Shown here one piece after another: positions 1 through 9,100 of a stretch of DNA of 64,000 nt. Each line of letters begins with the position of its first letter. Position 1 is the stretch's first letter. Position numbers and translations under genes: made by a program. Below the pieces are notes generated by a model. The model was given only the letters and a program-made list of their open reading frames with translations. It was not told where the DNA came from and searched no databases. The DNA is from Burkholderiales bacterium (GTDB lineage: Bacteria > Pseudomonadota > Gammaproteobacteria > Burkholderiales > SG8-41): NCBI GenBank assembly GCA_022841375.1, contig JALHRQ010000011.1, forward strand, positions 53,603-117,602, given 5' to 3'.

Positions 1-575
1 ACGCCGCGGTTGAAACCGACGAGTGATGACACCGGCGCGCTGCCCATGAACTGCGTCCACCACTCCACACCCTCATCGGGGAAATGTTCACCGAGCCGGC
101 CGTCCATGGTGCGCCGCGCCCAGTGTTCAGCACCCTTGGTTTCGAATTCCTCGATCAGCGCGGGTATCTGTTCCGCGCCGGGACGCAGCGCCTGCGGTGT
201 GCCCACCACCGTCAGTGACAACATGCGATCGGGGCGGCGTCCTGCAAATGCGCGCGCGATGGTGCCGCCGATTTTGGCGGCGACGAGATGAAAACGTTCA
301 ATGCCCAGACTGTCCATCAGCCGGCAATAGTCATCGACCAGTTTGTCGAGCGTCCATTCATATTCACGCGGCATCGGGGTGGATTGACCGTAACCGCGCA
401 TGTCGGGCCGCACCACGCGGAAATGCCGCGCCAGCAACGGCACCCACGCGTACCACGACAGGCTGCTCTCGGCGTTGCCGTGGAGCATCAGCACCGTTTC
501 CGGTTCAGTCCACGGGTCGGTGAATTGATCGACCTGATAAAACAGTTCGCAGTCGGGTAATCGAAAAATCGGCAT
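1..575 (-). CDS. alpha/beta hydrolase, C-terminus cut off by the window edge
   Basis: The gene reads from an ATG at 575 down to the window edge, giving 191 residues with no stop. It opens MPIFRLPDCELFYQV and has the alpha/beta-hydrolase oxyanion motif LMLHGNAESSLSW and the strand-turn PDMRGYGQSTP. The nucleophile elbow, normally G-x-S-x-G, reads A-A-K-I-G, so Lys101 sits where the catalytic Ser is expected. The likely active-site His lies outside the window. It starts 7 bases after the stop of the MmgE/PrpD gene and is probably co-transcribed with it and with the Bug protein gene. The fold call is firm; the substrate is unknown and ordinary Ser-hydrolase chemistry is doubtful. Confidence 0.85.
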   Translation of the reverse strand, partial: MPIFRLPDCELFYQVDQFTDPWTEPETVLMLHGNAESSLSWYAWVPLLARHFRVVRPDMRGYGQSTPMPREYEWTLDKLVDDYCRLMDSLGIERFHLVAAKIGGTIARAFAGRRPDRMLSLTVVGTPQALRPGAEQIPALIEEFETKGAEHWARRTMDGRLGEHFPDEGVEWWTQFMGSAPVSSLVGFNRG

Positions 576-582
576 GGTGACT

Positions 583-1995
583 TCAGGTGCGGCTGTTTAG
601 TAGTTCCAGCAGGCGGTCGGGGTTGCCGGCCTGCGCGAAGCTGCCGATTTCATTGAGCAGCGTCTCCACCTGCGGCAGCGCGTAACGTTTCAGCATTTCC
701 TGTTTGAAGCGGGCGACATGGTCGTCCATCGTAAACGGCCGCGAAGCGCTGCCCTTGGGCGCTTCGATGAAGCGTTCGACGGTTTTGCCGTTGTTCAGCA
801 CCAGCGTGACTCTGGCGCCCACCGATTGTTCGGTACTGACGCGTTCGGCCTCAGGATCAAGCACGCACTCGACGCGTTTTGAAATCGCCATCACCGACGT
901 ATCCGCCAGCGCGGCTTCGAAATCATCGATATTCATCGTGAACCCCGGCGGCAGATCGGTGCCGCGGGCGATCACCATAGCCATGCAGAACGGCAGGCTC
1001 ATTTGCGCGGCCTGGATGTCTTTGGGTTCATTGACGGTCAGGCGGCCGAGAATGATTTTGGGGATGCCGACGCGAATGGCCTTGATGTCAGCAGCATTCA
1101 ACTGGTGTTCACTGCACAGCGCGGCAGTGGCTTCAATGGCCGACAACACGCGCGCGCTACTGGCGTGAGGCTTGATCGCGGTTTCGAGCAGGCGCCAGGT
1201 GCTGCCGATGCCGGCCAGCCCCTTGTCAAAGTCGTGGCCGTCGGCATAGGCACGTGCGAAACCGTCCTGACCTTCGAGAATATCGGTCGGCCCGGTGAAC
1301 CCGGCCTCAGCCAGCAACGCCGCGTGCACGCCTTCACCCGCAGCATGCGCGGCATGAATGCGTTTGACGGTGGAACCCGAGTGATAAAACTGCGTCAGAC
1401 CGCCGCTGAATGACGCCACCAGGCCGATGGTTTCGGCGATGCGCTGCGCACGGTCCTTGCCGCGGAACAGCAGGCTCGCCGCTGCAGTCGCCGCGCCAAA
1501 ACCGCCGCAGGTCGCGGTGCTCTGGAAGCCGCGTTTGAAATGCGAAGGCTGGATGGCGAGGCCGATGCGGATCATGTTCTCGTAACCCGCAGCGATCGCA
1601 GCAAGAATGCGCTCGCCGGAAAGTCCGCGCGCTTCACCAATGGCCAGCGCCGCGGAAATGACAATGCAGCCCGGATGCAGCATCGAACCCACGTGCACGT
1701 CGTCGGCATCAATGCTGCCGGCGTAAGTGCTGTTGACGAAGGTGGCACGCTCAGGATCGGTGCGGTCCTGCGAAAACAGCACCGTTGCATGTGGGCTGCC
1801 GCCCTGCTCGCGCGCGAGGTTGGTGGCCCAAGCGCTCCACGGCATGCGCTGGCCCAAAGAGGCCACGCGCAGGTAGTCGAGCAGGAAAATCGTCAGCGCT
1901 TCACGGACGTTGTCGGGCAGCGCATCGTAGGTCAACGCAGCGGCGAAGTTGGCGAACTGCCGTGTCGCGGCTACCGGCGTGGTCTGGTCGGGCAT
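583..1995 (-). CDS. MmgE/PrpD family protein
   Basis: This 470-residue protein has the length and layout of the MmgE/PrpD family (2-methylcitrate dehydratase, cis-aconitate decarboxylase and relatives). Visible family features are the early segment LLDYLRVASLGQRMPW, GSIDADDVHVGSMLHPG, the Gly/Ala-rich TCGGFGAATAAASLL and KRIHAAHAAGEGVHAALLA. I chose the ATG at 1995 (MPDQTTPVAATRQF) because it leaves 20 bases after the upstream binding-protein gene and has AGG about 12 bases ahead; a longer frame to 2058 would overlap that gene. Next to a Bug/TctC gene it is probably a lyase or isomerase acting on the imported carboxylic acid; the exact substrate cannot be read from sequence. Confidence 0.88.
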   Translation of the reverse strand: MPDQTTPVAATRQFANFAAALTYDALPDNVREALTIFLLDYLRVASLGQRMPWSAWATNLAREQGGSPHATVLFSQDRTDPERATFVNSTYAGSIDADDVHVGSMLHPGCIVISAALAIGEARGLSGERILAAIAAGYENMIRIGLAIQPSHFKRGFQSTATCGGFGAATAAASLLFRGKDRAQRIAETIGLVASFSGGLTQFYHSGSTVKRIHAAHAAGEGVHAALLAEAGFTGPTDILEGQDGFARAYADGHDFDKGLAGIGSTWRLLETAIKPHASSARVLSAIEATAALCSEHQLNAADIKAIRVGIPKIILGRLTVNEPKDIQAAQMSLPFCMAMVIARGTDLPPGFTMNIDDFEAALADTSVMAISKRVECVLDPEAERVSTEQSVGARVTLVLNNGKTVERFIEAPKGSASRPFTMDDHVARFKQEMLKRYALPQVETLLNEIGSFAQAGNPDRLLELLNSRT

Positions 1996-2015
1996 GGGAT
2001 ATGAACCTGGGTTGT

Positions 2016-2981
2016 TCAGTTGGCTTTGATGTTCGCGGTGGTGATGACCTTGCCCCACTTTTCGTAATCGGCCTTGTGATACGCGGCCAATGCAGCGGGC
2101 GTGCCGCCGGAAGGTTCCGCGCCATCCAGCGCAAGGGCTTTTTTGATGTCATCAGTTACCAGCACCTTGTTGGTCGCGGCGTTCATGCGCTCAACCATCG
2201 GCGCCGGCAATCCGGCCGGGCCATACAAACCCCACCACTGGCTGGATTCGAACCCTTTCAGCGCCGCCTCATCCACGGTCGGCAGTTCCGGCGCCACCGC
2301 GAGACGTTTACCGCTGGTCACCGCAAGCGCCTTCAGGCGGCCGGCGCGCATCTGCCCCGAAACGGTCGGGAATGCGGCAAACAGCACCGAGACATTGCCG
2401 GCAACGGTATCGATCACTGCGGGCGCACCGCCCTTGTACGGCACGTGGAGCATTTTCACGCCGGCGCGCTGTGAAAACAGTTCACCGGTGAGGTGGCTCA
2501 GCGTACCGGCGCCGTTCGAGGCATAGGCCAGCGCGTCGGGCCTGGCCTTGGCAATGGTGATCAGTTCCCTGACGGTTTTCGCCGGCACCGAGGGGTGCAC
2601 GGTGAGCACGTTCGGCGCATCGCCGATTTTGACGATGGGCGTGAAACTTTTCAGTACGTCATACGGCGCCTTGGCGCCGAGGTGCGGATTGATCGACAGC
2701 ACGCTCGACGATGCAAACAGCAGGTTGTAGCCATCGGCCGGCGCACGCGCAGCGATCTCGCCGCCGATGATGCCGCCGGCGCCACCACGGTTGTCGACAA
2801 TGATCTGCTGGCCGATCACCGCAGACAGCCGCGTGGTGACATGGCGCGCCACGATGTCGGCGGCGCCGCCGGGCGGGAACGGCACGATCACGCGCACGGC
2901 TTTGTCGGGGTAGCCCTGGGCCGCGGCAGCGAACGACAGCGTCGCGCCCAGCAGGACCATGAGGGAACGGGATGAAAACAT
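2016..2981 (-). CDS. Bug/TctC family periplasmic solute-binding protein
   Basis: A 321-residue protein with a signal peptide (MFSSRSLMVLLGATLSFAAAAQG, cleavage near residue 22) followed by the family hallmark YPDKAVRVIVPFPPGGAAD and later GGIIGGEIAARAPADGYNLL and the DALAYASNGAGT segment. Bug proteins bind small carboxylates in the periplasm, sometimes for a tripartite TctAB transporter. No TctA or TctB membrane gene is present in the window, which is common for the many orphan Bug proteins of Burkholderiales. It is the first gene of the run continuing into the MmgE/PrpD and hydrolase genes, with GAGAAAGG upstream of the start as ribosome binding site. Confidence 0.93.
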   Translation of the reverse strand: MFSSRSLMVLLGATLSFAAAAQGYPDKAVRVIVPFPPGGAADIVARHVTTRLSAVIGQQIIVDNRGGAGGIIGGEIAARAPADGYNLLFASSSVLSINPHLGAKAPYDVLKSFTPIVKIGDAPNVLTVHPSVPAKTVRELITIAKARPDALAYASNGAGTLSHLTGELFSQRAGVKMLHVPYKGGAPAVIDTVAGNVSVLFAAFPTVSGQMRAGRLKALAVTSGKRLAVAPELPTVDEAALKGFESSQWWGLYGPAGLPAPMVERMNAATNKVLVTDDIKKALALDGAEPSGGTPAALAAYHKADYEKWGKVITTANIKAN

Positions 2982-3016
2982 GGGAAAACCTTTCTCGTGG
3001 TGCCGCGCAAATGAGG

Positions 3017-3039
3017 GCGGGCCGCATCAGGCGGCCCGC
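3017..3039 (-). promoter_or_regulatory. GC-rich hairpin in the leader of the Bug protein gene
   Basis: An 8-base inverted repeat (GCGGGCCG and CGGCCCGC, 7-base loop) lies between the SRPBCC gene and the Bug gene. It has no T-run on either side, so it is not a standard intrinsic terminator. A TATAAT-like hexamer for the minus strand lies just upstream at 3048-3053 but without a recognisable -35 box. The hairpin would sit in the 5' untranslated region if that promoter is used. Confidence 0.4.
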
Positions 3040-3175
3040 GGTTGAAAATTATAGTCCGGTCATGCAACTTCCGGTGCTGACAGTACGTATCGTGGGCACG
3101 AATCGCTTCAGATCATCAGGAATACGCTTGCGTCGAACAGGCATCGTCTGCCAGAAGGTGTTTCCGGACAAACGA

Positions 3176-3808
3176 TCAACCAGAAACGGATTGCGATTCA
3201 ACATGATTTTTCAGCGCATTCAACCGTGCTTCGAATTGCGCCTGATACCGCCCCGCGATGACTCGCAACAGGAAAGTGTGCAGCGCAGTGCAGTCCATGG
3301 TACTCACCCAGTGGACCCTGCAGCTGTTGATACCGGCCTCAATGGCAAGCCTGTGAATCGTCGGATACGCACCACCAATCGACAGCCGACCGTCGTACGA
3401 TGCAGGGGGCAAAACAAGCTCGCGCACCACCACTGCCGCAGGCTCGGTGGCCTCAATGATCTCCCAGCGGTAAACGAACCCGTTCGTCGGGTCGCGCAAG
3501 ATCATCACTGCACCCTTGCCGCTTGCCGGACCCTCGAACTGGAATACCGGTGCGCCCAGAAGCTTGGACGCTGGCGTGCCGGAGGGCATCAATGCGGCAA
3601 CGCGCGGCAGCCATTCGCTCCAACTCCGCAGATTGTTGACCACGCTGAAAACCCGCTCGCGCGGCGCATTCAGAACCATGGCGTGTTCAAAAACCGCGCG
3701 GTCACGACGCAAAGCAAAATACCAGATCACGCCAGCCAGCAGCGCCATGACGGCAATAACAAGCAGGGCCTGCTCCAGGAAATCAGCCATCTTGAAACTG
3801 TATGCCAT
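3176..3808 (-). CDS. membrane-anchored SRPBCC (START/Bet v1-like) protein
   Basis: A 210-residue protein with one N-terminal membrane helix (about residues 10-30, ALLVIAVMALLAGVIWYFAL) and then a domain beginning HAMVLNAPRERVFSVVNNL, the usual start of SRPBCC lipid-binding or polyketide-cyclase-like domains. FVYRWEIIEATEPAAVVVREL and the C-terminal helix with RYQAQFEARLNALKNH complete the fold. The start at 3808 has GGGA at a workable distance; a second ATG at 3790 is possible. It begins 12 bases after the dehydrogenase stop, so the two are probably one operon. The ligand and role are unknown. Confidence 0.75.
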   Translation of the reverse strand: MAYSFKMADFLEQALLVIAVMALLAGVIWYFALRRDRAVFEHAMVLNAPRERVFSVVNNLRSWSEWLPRVAALMPSGTPASKLLGAPVFQFEGPASGKGAVMILRDPTNGFVYRWEIIEATEPAAVVVRELVLPPASYDGRLSIGGAYPTIHRLAIEAGINSCRVHWVSTMDCTALHTFLLRVIAGRYQAQFEARLNALKNHVESQSVSG

Positions 3809-3820
3809 GAAGATCCCGCA

Positions 3821-4855
3821 CTACGTCATCACCAGCGCCGCGCGACCGGTGATTGTTCCGCTTTCCAGCCGCTGATGGATGGCCTCGGCTTCGGTGTAAT
3901 GAACTTTTTCGGTGACCAGCGGCCACAGGTCGCCGCGGGCGACCAGTTCCAGTGATTCGATGACTTCCTGGCGCGTGGCATAACGGCTGCCCATGACTTC
4001 GATTTCCTTGCGCATGATCGCCGGGCCGTCCGCATCAAAGCGCGCGCTGTTGCCGGCGAGCAGCACCAGCCGTCCGCCGACATTGAGGCCGCCGATCGCG
4101 GATTCGATACTCTGTTTGGTGCAGACATAGTCGAACACCACGTCCACTCCTTTGCCGCCGGTCATTTCGATCAGTTGCTCACTGACTTTGTCGTCGCTGG
4201 CGTCGATGGTCGCATCGGCGCCGCTCTTCACGCAGGACTCGAACTTCGAAGCCCGGGTGTCGACGGCAATCACTTTGCGCGCATGCGCCCAGCGCGACAC
4301 CATCAGCATGTGCACGCCGAGGCCGCCGCCGGCACCGATGACCGCGACGGTGTCGGTCGGCATCACCCGGGCCTTGCGCGTGACCTTGAGCGGCGTCGCA
4401 ATGGCGTCGCAGATCACGCCGATTTCGGCGGCATGCTTTTTGTAATTCATGCCTTCCGGCAGCGGGATGAAGTTTTCCGCGGGCAGCTTGATGTATTCGG
4501 CATAACCGCCGTCGCATTCGCGGCCGACGTAACCGCCGAAGTTCTCGCACAACGTTTCGCGGTTGATGCGGCACCAGTAACAATGGCCGCAGGTCAGGTA
4601 AAAGTAGGCCGTCACCGCATCACCGGCCTTGAGCCGGGTGACGCCGGCGCCGGTGGCGACGATTTCGGCGGTGATTTCGTGGCCGAGGATGCGCGGATAC
4701 TGCACCGGCACGCGCCCTGCGCGCACGTGGTGGATGGTCAGGCCGGCACCGCAGGACAACACGCGGGCGACCGCTTCGCCCGGGCCCGGGACCGGATCCG
4801 GCACGGTTTCCAGCACCAGCGGCTGGTTTTTTCCCTTCAACAACATGGCTTTCAT
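3821..4855 (-). CDS. zinc-dependent alcohol dehydrogenase (MDR superfamily)
   Basis: A 344-residue medium-chain dehydrogenase. It has the catalytic-domain motif GHEITAEIVATGAGV, a structural zinc cluster (CGHCYWCRINRETLC) and the NAD(P)-binding segment VAVIGAGGGLGVHMLMV. The proposed catalytic zinc ligands are Cys in LSCGAG, His in GHE and the later acidic region. The start is set at the ATG at 4855 because a strong GGGAGGAAACACC precedes it; an in-frame start further upstream lacks this. Its substrate is not identifiable. It is transcribed toward the SRPBCC gene. Confidence 0.88.
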   Translation of the reverse strand: MKAMLLKGKNQPLVLETVPDPVPGPGEAVARVLSCGAGLTIHHVRAGRVPVQYPRILGHEITAEIVATGAGVTRLKAGDAVTAYFYLTCGHCYWCRINRETLCENFGGYVGRECDGGYAEYIKLPAENFIPLPEGMNYKKHAAEIGVICDAIATPLKVTRKARVMPTDTVAVIGAGGGLGVHMLMVSRWAHARKVIAVDTRASKFESCVKSGADATIDASDDKVSEQLIEMTGGKGVDVVFDYVCTKQSIESAIGGLNVGGRLVLLAGNSARFDADGPAIMRKEIEVMGSRYATRQEVIESLELVARGDLWPLVTEKVHYTEAEAIHQRLESGTITGRAALVMT

Positions 4856-5026
4856 GGTGTTTCCTCCCGGCGGCATCTTAACCCAGCCCTGCGCTGCGCC
4901 GGACGGTGCTGATCGCAGCCAGTACCTTGATTTATGACAAGGCGCCGGGCGAAGGGGTCAGTACCATCAATAGCATCGGGGTAGCCGCAATGCGGCCCGC
5001 CCCCCGGTGTTTATGGAAGAGTGCCG

Positions 5027-6013
5027 ATGAGAGTGGTTGTCGCACTGGGCGGCACCGCGCTGGCAAGGCGCGGTGAGGCACTGGATGCCGAAGTACAGCG
5101 GCGGAATATCGCCCACGCCATAGGCGCGGTTGCCGGCATCGCGCGCACCCATAACGTGATCATCACTCACGGCAATTCGCCGCAAGTTGGCCTGCTGGCC
5201 ATGCAGTCGGAGTCGTATTCGAGCCTCAAACCCTACCCGCTGGACATGCTCGGTGCGGAAACCGAGGGCATGATCGGTTATCTGGTTGAGCAGGAACTGC
5301 GAAATCTGCTGCCGGGCAAACATGTGGTCACGGTGCTGACGCAGGTCGAGGTCAATCGCAACGACGCGGCTTTCCGTCACCCGTCAAAGGCTTTCGGTCC
5401 CGCGCTTGACCAGTTGGAAGCGGAGCGCCTCGCCCATGACCATGGCTGGACGGTCGCACAGGACGGCATGAAGTGGCGACGCACGGTGCCTTCCCCGGAA
5501 CCGCTGCGCATCCTGGAGTTGCCGTCGATCAAGCTGCTGTCCGATGCCGGGGTGCTGGTGGTGTGCGCAGGCGGCGGCGGTATTCCGGTGGCGACGACGC
5601 CCAAGGGCGGTATGCGCGGCGTCGAGGCCCTGATCGACAAGGATCTTTCGGCTTCATTGCTGGCGCACCAGTTAAAAGCCGATGCACTGCTGTTCCTGAC
5701 CGATGTTGAAGCGGTGTATGAAAACTGGGGCATGAAAGGCGCCATGCCGGTCGGTGAAACCACCCCGGCCGAACTGCGCAAAGTCACCTTTGCCGCCGGT
5801 TCAATGCGCCCGAAAGTCGAAGCGGCGTGCCGCTTTGTTGAATCCGGCGGCAGCTTCGCCGCCATCGGCATGCTCGAAGACGCCGGGCAAATCCTCCTCG
5901 GCCAGCGCGGCACCATCGTCCGCCACGGTGAAAGCGGATTGGATTTCACCAATAAAATCAGTGCCAGCGGCGATATTGAGTTCGTCCCGGCAAGCGGCCC
6001 GCCGAAGAAGTAA
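5027..6013 (+). CDS. arcC: carbamate kinase
   Basis: A 328-residue amino acid kinase family protein that interconverts ADP plus carbamoyl phosphate with ATP plus carbamate and ammonia. Diagnostic segments are the N-terminal VVVALGGTALARRGE, THGNSPQVGLLA, VCAGGGGIPV and DKDLSASLLAHQLKAD followed by LFLTDVEAVYENWG. The ATG at 5027 is preceded by GGAAGAG six bases away; a GTG two codons earlier would lie on top of that site. No arginine deiminase or ornithine carbamoyltransferase gene is nearby, so this is not a standard arginine deiminase operon, and the gene stands alone between a divergent dehydrogenase and uvrA. Confidence 0.93.
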   Translation: MRVVVALGGTALARRGEALDAEVQRRNIAHAIGAVAGIARTHNVIITHGNSPQVGLLAMQSESYSSLKPYPLDMLGAETEGMIGYLVEQELRNLLPGKHVVTVLTQVEVNRNDAAFRHPSKAFGPALDQLEAERLAHDHGWTVAQDGMKWRRTVPSPEPLRILELPSIKLLSDAGVLVVCAGGGGIPVATTPKGGMRGVEALIDKDLSASLLAHQLKADALLFLTDVEAVYENWGMKGAMPVGETTPAELRKVTFAAGSMRPKVEAACRFVESGGSFAAIGMLEDAGQILLGQRGTIVRHGESGLDFTNKISASGDIEFVPASGPPKK

Positions 6014-6193
6014 GCAGCGAACTTCATCACCGCAACGCTGTCATGGACATGCACCGGCTTGAACGGTGCGTCCGCGCCGAAACCGGTAGAATCAATAATC
6101 GTTTTGCAGGTCGTGCGCAGCTTCAGCGGCATCCGCGCCTGCACTTCCCCCCTAACTCCCCAGTCGCATCACCCGCGATCACCGATTGCACGC

Positions 6194-9100
6194 ATGGATA
6201 TTCCAGAGCACGAACGTGAACGCATCGTCATCCGCGGCGCACGCCAGAACAACCTGAAGAACCTGTCACTGGATGTGCCGCTCAACGAACTGGTAGTGGT
6301 CACCGGCGTTTCGGGAAGCGGCAAATCGTCTCTGGTGTTCGACACGCTGTACGCCGAAGGCCAGCGTCGTTACGTTGAGACCTTCTCGCCGTACGCACGG
6401 CAGTTTCTTGACCGCCAGGATCGGCCGCAGGTCGATTCCATAGAGGGCATCCCGCCGGCCATCGCCATCGACCAGGTCAATCCGGTGCGCACCTCGCGCT
6501 CGACCGTGGGCACGATGACCGAACTCAACGATCACCTGAAGCTGCTGTTCGCTCGCGCGGCGCACCTGCACTGCAAGGGCTGCGGCACGCAGGTGTCGCG
6601 CGATACGCCGCAGACCATTTTCGACGCGTTGAAAGCGCGCGCGCAGGCCGCGGGCGATCCGCGGCTGGCAATTGCGTTTCCGGTGCCGGTGCCGGCGAAT
6701 TTCAAAGCCGATGAAGTCAAGACCTTGCTCGGTGTGCAGGGTTACACCCGCTTTTTGAGTGAAGAAAAAACCGGCTTTGAAGTGATTCAGGACCGGTTGC
6801 GCATGGCCAATGCCGAACGCAGCCGGGTAGTCGAAGCGCTGGAAGCCGCATTAAAAGTCGGCCAGGGCCGCATCAATGTGCACGTGCTGGAAGCTGACGA
6901 TGCCAACGCCAGCAGCGGCACGGTATGGAAGTATTCCGCTGATCTGCATTGCGCTGAATGCGACATCCATTACGCCGAACCCAATCCCAGCCTGTTTTCA
7001 TTCAATTCGCCGATGGGCGCCTGCGACACCTGCCGCGGTTTTGGCCGGGTGGTCGGCCTCGACTTCGGGCTGGTGGTGCCGGATGAATCGAAATCGCTGC
7101 GTGACGGTGCGGTCAAGCCGTGGCAGACGCCATCAAACAAGGAGTGTCAAGACGACCTGATGAAATACGCGCGGCTGCGCGGCATTCCGGTCGACAAGCC
7201 GTGGCGCGAATTGTCGGTGAAGGAAAAGCGCTGGGTGCTCGACGGCGAACCGGAATGGGAAAACTGGCGCAAATCGTGGCCGGGCATCTGGTATGGCGTG
7301 GCGCGCTTTTTCAAATGGCTGGAAACCAAGTCGTACAAAATGCATGTGCGCGTGCTGCTGTCCAAGTATCGCGCCTATACCGAATGCACCACCTGCGGCG
7401 GCGCGCGCCTTAAAACCGACGCGCTGCTGTGGCGTATCGGCACTGCGGAAAACGCCGAGACCGCGCTGGGTCAGGGCGAGCACCGGCGTACGCGTTACAT
7501 GCCGCATGGCGTGAAGTTCAGCGATGCACAGCTCAACACGCTGCCCGGCCTGACCGTTCATGACGTAATGTTGCTGCCGCTGGAGCGCACTAAAACACTG
7601 TTTGATGCACTGACACTGCCGGCGCCGCTGGATGAGGCCACCGACATGCTGCTCGGTGAAATCCGCACGCGGCTCGCCTACCTGAATCAGGTCGGCCTCG
7701 GCTACCTGACGCTGGACCGCCAGTCGCGCACCTTGTCCGGCGGCGAAGTGCAGCGGATCAACCTGACCACCGCCTTGGGCACGTCGCTGGTAAATACGCT
7801 GTTTGTGCTCGACGAACCGTCGATCGGCCTGCATCCGCGTGACATGGGCCGGGTGATCGGCGTCATGCACAAGCTGCGCGACGCCGGCAATTCGCTGGTG
7901 GTGGTCGAACATGATCCGCAGATAATGCTCGCCGCCGACCGGCTGCTCGATATCGGCCCGGGGCCGGGCTCGAAAGGCGGCGAAATCGTCGCCTTCGATA
8001 CCCCGGCACAGCTGATGAAGTCCAGGAATTCTGTTACCGGCCGTTATCTCGCCGGTGAACTGAGCGCATCGGAAGCGCGCATGGTCAAGGCGCCAGCGAC
8101 CAAGTCGCCGCATATCCGCATCCGCGGCGCGACCGAACACAATCTGAAAAACGTCGATGCCGATTTTCCGCTGGAGCGGCTGGTGTGTATCACCGGCGTC
8201 TCCGGGTCGGGCAAATCAACGCTGGTGCAGGATGTGTTGTACGCGGCACTGCGCAAGGCGCTGGGCCAGCCGACCGAAGCGCCGGGCAAACACGACAGCC
8301 TCTACGGCGTCGACCAGATCAGCGACGTGGTAATGGTCGATCAGTCATCGATCGGCCGCACCACACGCTCGAACCCGGCGAGTTATGTCGGCGCCTTCGA
8401 CACCATCCGCAGCCGTTTTTCGTCCGCACCGCTGGCGCAGTCGCGTGGTTACACCGCGGGCACCTTCAGTTTCAATTCCGGCACCGGCCGCTGCCCGACC
8501 TGCAGCGGCAACGGTTTCGAACACGTGGAAATGCAGTTCCTCTCCGATGTCTATCTGCGCTGCCCGGATTGCGACGGCCGGCGTTACCGCGCCGAGGTGC
8601 TGGAAATCACCATCGCCGGCAAATCAATCGCCGACGTGCTGGAACTGACCGTGGCCGATGCGCTGGCCTTTTTCAACCACGCCGCCGATATCGCGCGTGC
8701 GCTGCAACCGCTGGTGGATGTCGGTCTCGATTACCTGAAGCTGGGCCAGCCGGTGCCGACGCTGTCGGGCGGCGAAGCGCAGCGGCTCAAACTCGCGGGC
8801 TTTCTCGCCGAGGCCACGAGTGGCGGCCGCAATGCGCTGGGCGGCAAGGGCAAACTGTTCCTGTTCGACGAACCGACCACGGGGCTGCATTTCGACGACG
8901 TGCGCAAACTGCTCGGCGCCTTCCACAAGCTGCTGCTCGCCGGGCATTCGATCATTGTCATCGAACACAACCTGGATGTGATCCGCGCTTCGGACTGGAT
9001 CATTGATCTCGGCCCCGAGGGCGGCGACGCCGGCGGCATGATCGTCTGCACCGGAACGCCGGATGTCGTGTCTGAACACGCCACTTCGCACACCGCCAAG

